A stretch of 64,000 nucleotides of DNA, taken from Tianweitania aestuarii. GTDB taxonomy: Bacteria > Pseudomonadota > Alphaproteobacteria > Rhizobiales > Rhizobiaceae. The stretch spans positions 124,001-188,000 of the forward strand of contig NZ_JAFMNX010000003.1 in assembly GCF_018457165.1 (NCBI RefSeq), read 5' to 3'. The notes under the pieces were generated by a model. That model was given only the letters and a program-made list of their open reading frames with translations, was not told the origin of the DNA and searched no databases. Position numbers and translations under genes: made by a program. Below, piece by piece: positions 58,966 to 64,000 of this stretch; the stretch's first letter is position 1; each line of letters opens with the position of its first letter.

Positions 58966-60246
58966 TCACGGTCGAACCTGACCCGAACCGTGGACACGAT
59001 AGTTGAACGAGGTCAGCTGCTCGACGCCCACCGGCCCGCGCGCATGCATCTTGCCCGTGGCAATGCCGATCTCGCCGCCAAAGCCGAACTCGCCGCCATC
59101 GGCGAACTGGGTCGATGCGTTATGCAGGAGGATGGCCGAATCGATTTCGTTGAAGAAGCGTGCCACCACATCCGCATCTTCCGCGATCACTGCTTCGGTG
59201 TGATGCGAGGAATAGGTGTCGATATGCGCGATGGCTCCATCGATGCCATCAACAAGCGCCACCGAAATGATGGCATCGAGATATTCGGTGCGCCAATCTT
59301 CGGTTGATGTCGGCTTGGCTGACGGAAAACGCGCCACAACCTCGACATCACCCCGGATCTCGCATCCGGCGGCTTGGAGCGCTTCGAGCATCGGCACGAG
59401 ATGCGTGTCGGCGGCAGCTTGATCCACCAACAGCGTTTCGGCTGCGCCGCAAATGCCGGTGCGCCGCATCTTGGCGTTCACGATGAGGCTCACAGCCATG
59501 TGGAGATCGGCGGAGCGATCGACATAAACATGGCAAAGCCCTTCCAAATGCGCGAACACCGGCACGCGCGCATCGGCCTGCACCCGTGCAACAAGGCTCT
59601 TGCCGCCGCGTGGCACAATCACATCGACGTTGCCGTTCAGACCGGCCAGCATTTCGCCCACGGCGGCGCGATCGGTGGTCGGCACCAGCTGGATCGCGTC
59701 GGCCGGCAGGCCAGCTGTTTCCAGCCCGCTCTGCAAACAAGCATGGATGGCGGCGGAGGTGCGCGCGGAATCCGATCCGCCGCGCAGGATCACCGCATTA
59801 CCGGCCTTGACGCAAAGCGCGCCGGCATCCGCCGTCACGTTCGGGCGGCTCTCATAGATCACGCCGATCACACCGAGCGGCGTACGCACGCGCTCGATCT
59901 TCAAGCCGTTCGGCCGCTCCCAGGCAGCCATGACGGCGCCAACGGGATCAGGCAGATGAGCAATGGCTTCCACCCCGGCCGCCATGGCTTCGATGCGCGC
60001 ATCGGTAAGCTGCAACCGGTCCATGATGGCCGCCGAAAAGCCGGCGGCATGGCCATCGGCAAGATCCATCGCATTGGCATCAAGGATCGCCGGCGCGCCG
60101 GCGCGGATCGCGGTTGCCATCGCACGCAGCGCATTTGCCTTCACCTGAGGCTCCGCCATGGCCAGCGGCTTTGTTGCCGCGCGCGCCTTGCGGCCGATCT
60201 CGGCCATCATCTCGGTGATGTCAGACTGTTCAAGCACTTTCAGCAT
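58966..60246 (-). CDS. proA: gamma-glutamyl phosphate reductase
   Basis: 426 residues. Active-site Cys in [20 protein letters not shown]-binding [18 protein letters not shown] and [12 protein letters not shown]. Second step of proline synthesis. Overlaps proB by 17 bases. Confidence 0.97.
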   Translation of the reverse strand: MLKVLEQSDITEMMAEIGRKARAATKPLAMAEPQVKANALRAMATAIRAGAPAILDANAMDLADGHAAGFSAAIMDRLQLTDARIEAMAAGVEAIAHLPDPVGAVMAAWERPNGLKIERVRTPLGVIGVIYESRPNVTADAGALCVKAGNAVILRGGSDSARTSAAIHACLQSGLETAGLPADAIQLVPTTDRAAVGEMLAGLNGNVDVIVPRGGKSLVARVQADARVPVFAHLEGLCHVYVDRSADLHMAVSLIVNAKMRRTGICGAAETLLVDQAAADTHLVPMLEALQAAGCEIRGDVEVVARFPSAKPTSTEDWRTEYLDAIISVALVDGIDGAIAHIDTYSSHHTEAVIAEDADVVARFFNEIDSAILLHNASTQFADGGEFGFGGEIGIATGKMHARGPVGVEQLTSFNYRVHGSGQVRP

Positions 60247-61399
60247 GGCTTGTTTCCTGCACGGATGCGTCGCTGCGCGCGGCCTGTCGCGTCATCACGA
60301 GATCGTCGCGATGCACCATGGCCGAACGCGCTTCATAGCCGAGAACTTCTGAAACTCTGGCGCTCTTCATGCCGGCGATCTGAAGCGCATCCCCGGAATC
60401 ATAGGCGGCCAGCCCGCGGGCGATTTCAGCACCATCCGGACCCAGAACGGCGATCGTGTCGCCGCGTTCGAACACACCGCTGACACCCGTTACACCGGCC
60501 GGCAGCAGCGATTTGCCGGCGAGAAGCGCGTTGACCGCACCATCATCCACCGTCAGCCGACCCGCTGGCTCAAGCTGCCCGGCGATCCAACTCTTATAGC
60601 CACGAACTGGATGATCCCACGCCTTGAAGAAGGTCGCGCGCTCGCCTTTGTCGATGGCCGCAAGCGGATGAAGCCGATCGCCCGCTGTGATGATCATCGC
60701 AGCACCCGCTGCCGTCGCGATCTTGCCCGCATCAAGCTTGGTGCGCATGCCTCCGCGCGACAGCTCGGACGCTGCCGCGCCGGCCATGGCGTCGATCTCG
60801 CCCGTGATCCGCTCCACGTAAGGGACAAACCGCGCATCGGGATCGCGCTGCGGCGGGGCGGTGTAGAGCCCGTCGATGTCGGACAAAAGCACAAGAAGGT
60901 CCGAATTCATCATCGTACCAACGCGCGCCGCCAACCGGTCATTGTCGCCGTAACGGATTTCGGAGGTAGCAACCGTGTCGTTCTCGTTGATCACGGGCAC
61001 GGCGCCGAGCTTCAACAGCGTGCCGATCGTGGCGCGGACATTGAGGTAGCGCCGGCGTTCTTCGGTGTCGCCCAGCGTCACCAGCACCTGGCCCGACTTC
61101 AGGCCGACACCAGCCAGTTCCTCAGACCAGGCACCTGCCAGCGCGATCTGACCAACCGCGGCTGCCGCCTGGCTTTCTTCCAGCTTCAACGCACCGCGCC
61201 CGAGCCCCAGAATGGTGCGGCCGAGCGCAATCGCGCCCGACGACACGACAAGAACATCCGCACCGGTTTGCCGCAAGGCCGCTACGTCACGTGCCAGTGA
61301 GGCCAACCATTGCCGTCTCAGACCGCTTTCGCGATCCACAAGCAAGGCCGAGCCGATCTTGACCGTGATGCGGCGATAAGAGCCGAGCGGCTGCAGCAT
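60230..61399 (-). CDS. proB: glutamate 5-kinase
   Basis: 389 residues. Amino-acid kinase domain ([62 protein letters not shown]) plus a C-terminal PUA domain from about residue 285. First step of proline synthesis, feedback-inhibited by proline in the family. Its ATG abuts the obgE stop exactly. Confidence 0.97.
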   Translation of the reverse strand: MLQPLGSYRRITVKIGSALLVDRESGLRRQWLASLARDVAALRQTGADVLVVSSGAIALGRTILGLGRGALKLEESQAAAAVGQIALAGAWSEELAGVGLKSGQVLVTLGDTEERRRYLNVRATIGTLLKLGAVPVINENDTVATSEIRYGDNDRLAARVGTMMNSDLLVLLSDIDGLYTAPPQRDPDARFVPYVERITGEIDAMAGAAASELSRGGMRTKLDAGKIATAAGAAMIITAGDRLHPLAAIDKGERATFFKAWDHPVRGYKSWIAGQLEPAGRLTVDDGAVNALLAGKSLLPAGVTGVSGVFERGDTIAVLGPDGAEIARGLAAYDSGDALQIAGMKSARVSEVLGYEARSAMVHRDDLVMTRQAARSDASVQETSHAESA

Positions 61400-62458
<1,059 letters not shown>

Positions 62459-62637
62459 TCAAGCGCCGTCATGTAGCGCAAACGCCACCAAAGCGCGAGA
62501 GGCAGGATGAATCGAGGCGGTCCAGGCTATCCGATCGCTGTGAGATAATCCGTTCGCCTGCTAGGCGCGAAACCGATGGAAGCCTTATGGCTTTCGAGGC
62601 TTCGCAACAACGCAGGCGAACGGATTAGCCTCAGCGA

Positions 62638-64000
62638 TCAGTGGCGGAAGTGGCGCATGCCCGTGAACACCATCGCGAGGCCATGCTCGTCGGCGGCGGC
62701 GATCACCTCGTCGTCGCGCATGGAACCGCCCGGCTGGATCACCGCCGTCGCACCGGCTTCCACCGCAGCCAGCAACCCGTCGGCAAAGGGGAAGAAGGCG
62801 TCGGACGCAACAACCGTGCCCTTGGCAAGCGACACATCGAGCCCGGCCGCGTTGGTCGCGTCCTGAGCCTTGGAGGCAGCGATGCGCGACGAATCCACAC
62901 GGCTCATCTGGCCAGCGCCGATGCCAACCGTTGCGCCATCCTTGACGTAAACGATGGCATTCGACTTCACATGCTTGGCGACGCGGAAGGCAAAGCGGAG
63001 ATCGGCCAGTTCCTGTTCCGAAGGCGCGCGCTTGGTGACGGTCTTGAGATCGAGATCATCAACGACGCCGTTGTCGCGCGACTGCGCAAGAAAGCCGCCA
63101 GCAACCGTCTTCACGGCCATGCCCGGCGCACGCGGATCCGGCAGACCGCCGGTGACGAGCAGACGCAGGTTCTTCTTGGCGGCAATGATCGCAATCGCTT
63201 CTTCGGTGGCATCCGGCGCGATGATGACTTCTGTAAAGACCTTGACGATCTCTTCGGCTGTCGCCCCGTCGATCGTGTTGTTCAACGCAACGATGCCGCC
63301 GAAGGCCGAGACCGGATCGCAGGCCAGCGCCTTCTTGTAGGCGTCCACCAGGGTTGCGCCGGTTGCGACGCCACACGGATTGGCATGCTTGATGATGGCG
63401 ACAGCAGCACCCTTGGCCGGGTCGAACTCGCCGACCAGCTCGAAGGCCGCATCCGTGTCGTTGATGTTGTTGTAGGACAAGACCTTGCCCTGCAGCTGCC
63501 GCGCGGTGGCGACACCCGGACGGTTTTCGCCGGTCTTGTAGAAGCCGGCCGTCTGGTGCGGGTTCTCGCCGTAACGAAGCTCGGAGGCCAGCGTGCCGCC
63601 AAGGCTGCCGTAGGTCGTGGCCACGCCTTCCACGGCGCTGGCAAACCACGAAGCGATACCGGCATCATAAGCAGCCGTGCGCGAAAAAGCCTTTGCCGCC
63701 AGGCGCTGACGGAAAGCCAGACTGACGCCACCATCGCCCGCCTTCATCTCGTCCAGCACGGACTGGTAATCTGAAGGGTCAACCACGACGCTGACATATG
63801 CGTGGTTCTTGGCCGCCGCACGCAGCATGGCCGGACCGCCGATGTCGATATTTTCCACGATCGAAGCATAGTTCGCGCCCGACGCGCGCACGCTTTCGAA
63901 TGGATAAAGGTTCACCACCAGCAGGTCGATCGGCTCGATGCCGTGCTCGGCCATGGCCGCCTTGTGCTCGGCATCGTCACGGATCGAAAGCAGCGCGCCA
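62638..64000 (-). CDS. purH: bifunctional AICAR formyltransferase/IMP cyclohydrolase, C-terminal part (runs off the window)
   Basis: The frame is open to the right edge; before the first internal Met the codons read [14 protein letters not shown], which is the PurH cyclohydrolase domain, so the gene continues past 64000. Then [65 protein letters not shown] and the C-terminal [11 protein letters not shown] with [12 protein letters not shown]. Last two steps of IMP synthesis. The N-terminal ~90 residues are outside the window. A 194-base gap separates it from obgE. Confidence 0.96.
   Translation of the reverse strand, partial: GALLSIRDDAEHKAAMAEHGIEPIDLLVVNLYPFESVRASGANYASIVENIDIGGPAMLRAAAKNHAYVSVVVDPSDYQSVLDEMKAGDGGVSLAFRQRLAAKAFSRTAAYDAGIASWFASAVEGVATTYGSLGGTLASELRYGENPHQTAGFYKTGENRPGVATARQLQGKVLSYNNINDTDAAFELVGEFDPAKGAAVAIIKHANPCGVATGATLVDAYKKALACDPVSAFGGIVALNNTIDGATAEEIVKVFTEVIIAPDATEEAIAIIAAKKNLRLLVTGGLPDPRAPGMAVKTVAGGFLAQSRDNGVVDDLDLKTVTKRAPSEQELADLRFAFRVAKHVKSNAIVYVKDGATVGIGAGQMSRVDSSRIAASKAQDATNAAGLDVSLAKGTVVASDAFFPFADGLLAAVEAGATAVIQPGGSMRDDEVIAAADEHGLAMVFTGMRHFRH

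Overview
The window reads as a chromosomal segment of an alphaproteobacterium of the order Hyphomicrobiales (Rhizobiales). The support is gene content rather than any single marker: the 180 kDa-type NAD-glutamate dehydrogenase, an atpHAGDC operon without the F0 genes, leuS followed by an LptE-type lipoprotein, the rlmH/rsfS/nadD/proA/proB/obgE block, DUF6894 and Crp/Fnr genes, and GC-rich coding with long antisense shadow frames. The genus cannot be fixed from the sequence alone.

Layout. (1) 1-4416: a truncated HxlR-type regulator on the minus strand, divergent from a nitroreductase. Then come three tandem paralogues of a small NADP-binding (F420-reductase-like) oxidoreductase, the middle one broken by a frameshift and a nonsense codon, and an SDR dehydrogenase. 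(2) 4417-8456: a DUF6894 gene, a Crp/Fnr regulator, a fusion of a receiver domain (phospho-acceptor Asp replaced by Asn) with a Crp/Fnr-type regulator, and a serine beta-lactamase-like hydrolase, with fairly long non-coding gaps. (3) 8725-20602: a genomic island whose tyrosine recombinase lies next to tRNA-Ser(CGA). It carries two unusual cassettes. One is an HD phosphohydrolase plus a radical SAM protein with a cobalamin-binding-like N-terminus, divergent from an extra thymidylate-kinase-like gene. The other is a tightly coupled operon of XRE regulator, N6-adenine DNA methyltransferase, a protein with two GHKL ATPase domains (one Hsp90/MutL-like, one histidine-kinase-like), a receiver protein and a ComEC-like metallo-beta-lactamase-fold protein. 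(4) 20897-33701: rplU-rpmA, GNAT, UMF1-type MFS transporter, NAD-GDH, LysE exporter, acetyl-CoA synthetase, aldo/keto reductase and a LivJ-type binding protein. (5) 33795-44458: YggS, BCCT transporter, leuS-lptE, acyltransferase, transaldolase-family aldolase, priA, small membrane protein. (6) 44700-51095: atpHAGDC and two glycosyltransferase-like genes. (7) 51170-64000: rppH, an Rrf2/thioredoxin-reductase-like pair, then a long minus-strand block of cell-envelope and housekeeping genes: polysaccharide deacetylase, ctpA, envC-like, rlmH, rsfS, nadD, proA, proB, obgE, and purH running off the edge.

How the parts work together. The core blocks are ordinary translation, energy, amino-acid and envelope genes. 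The interest lies in the island. The HD + radical SAM + nucleotide kinase group has the enzyme classes used to make modified deoxynucleotides (compare the OxsA/OxsB pair of oxetanocin A biosynthesis). The methyltransferase + dual GHKL + receiver + MBL operon has the parts of a self/non-self DNA system: a modifying enzyme, an ATP-driven signalling module and a possible nuclease. I know of no named defence system with either composition; both assignments are inference from domain content and context.

Limits: no searches, alignments or composition statistics could be run. The left end of the island and its att sites are not settled, and start codons marked below as non-ATG are reasoned from family N-termini and Shine-Dalgarno spacing.
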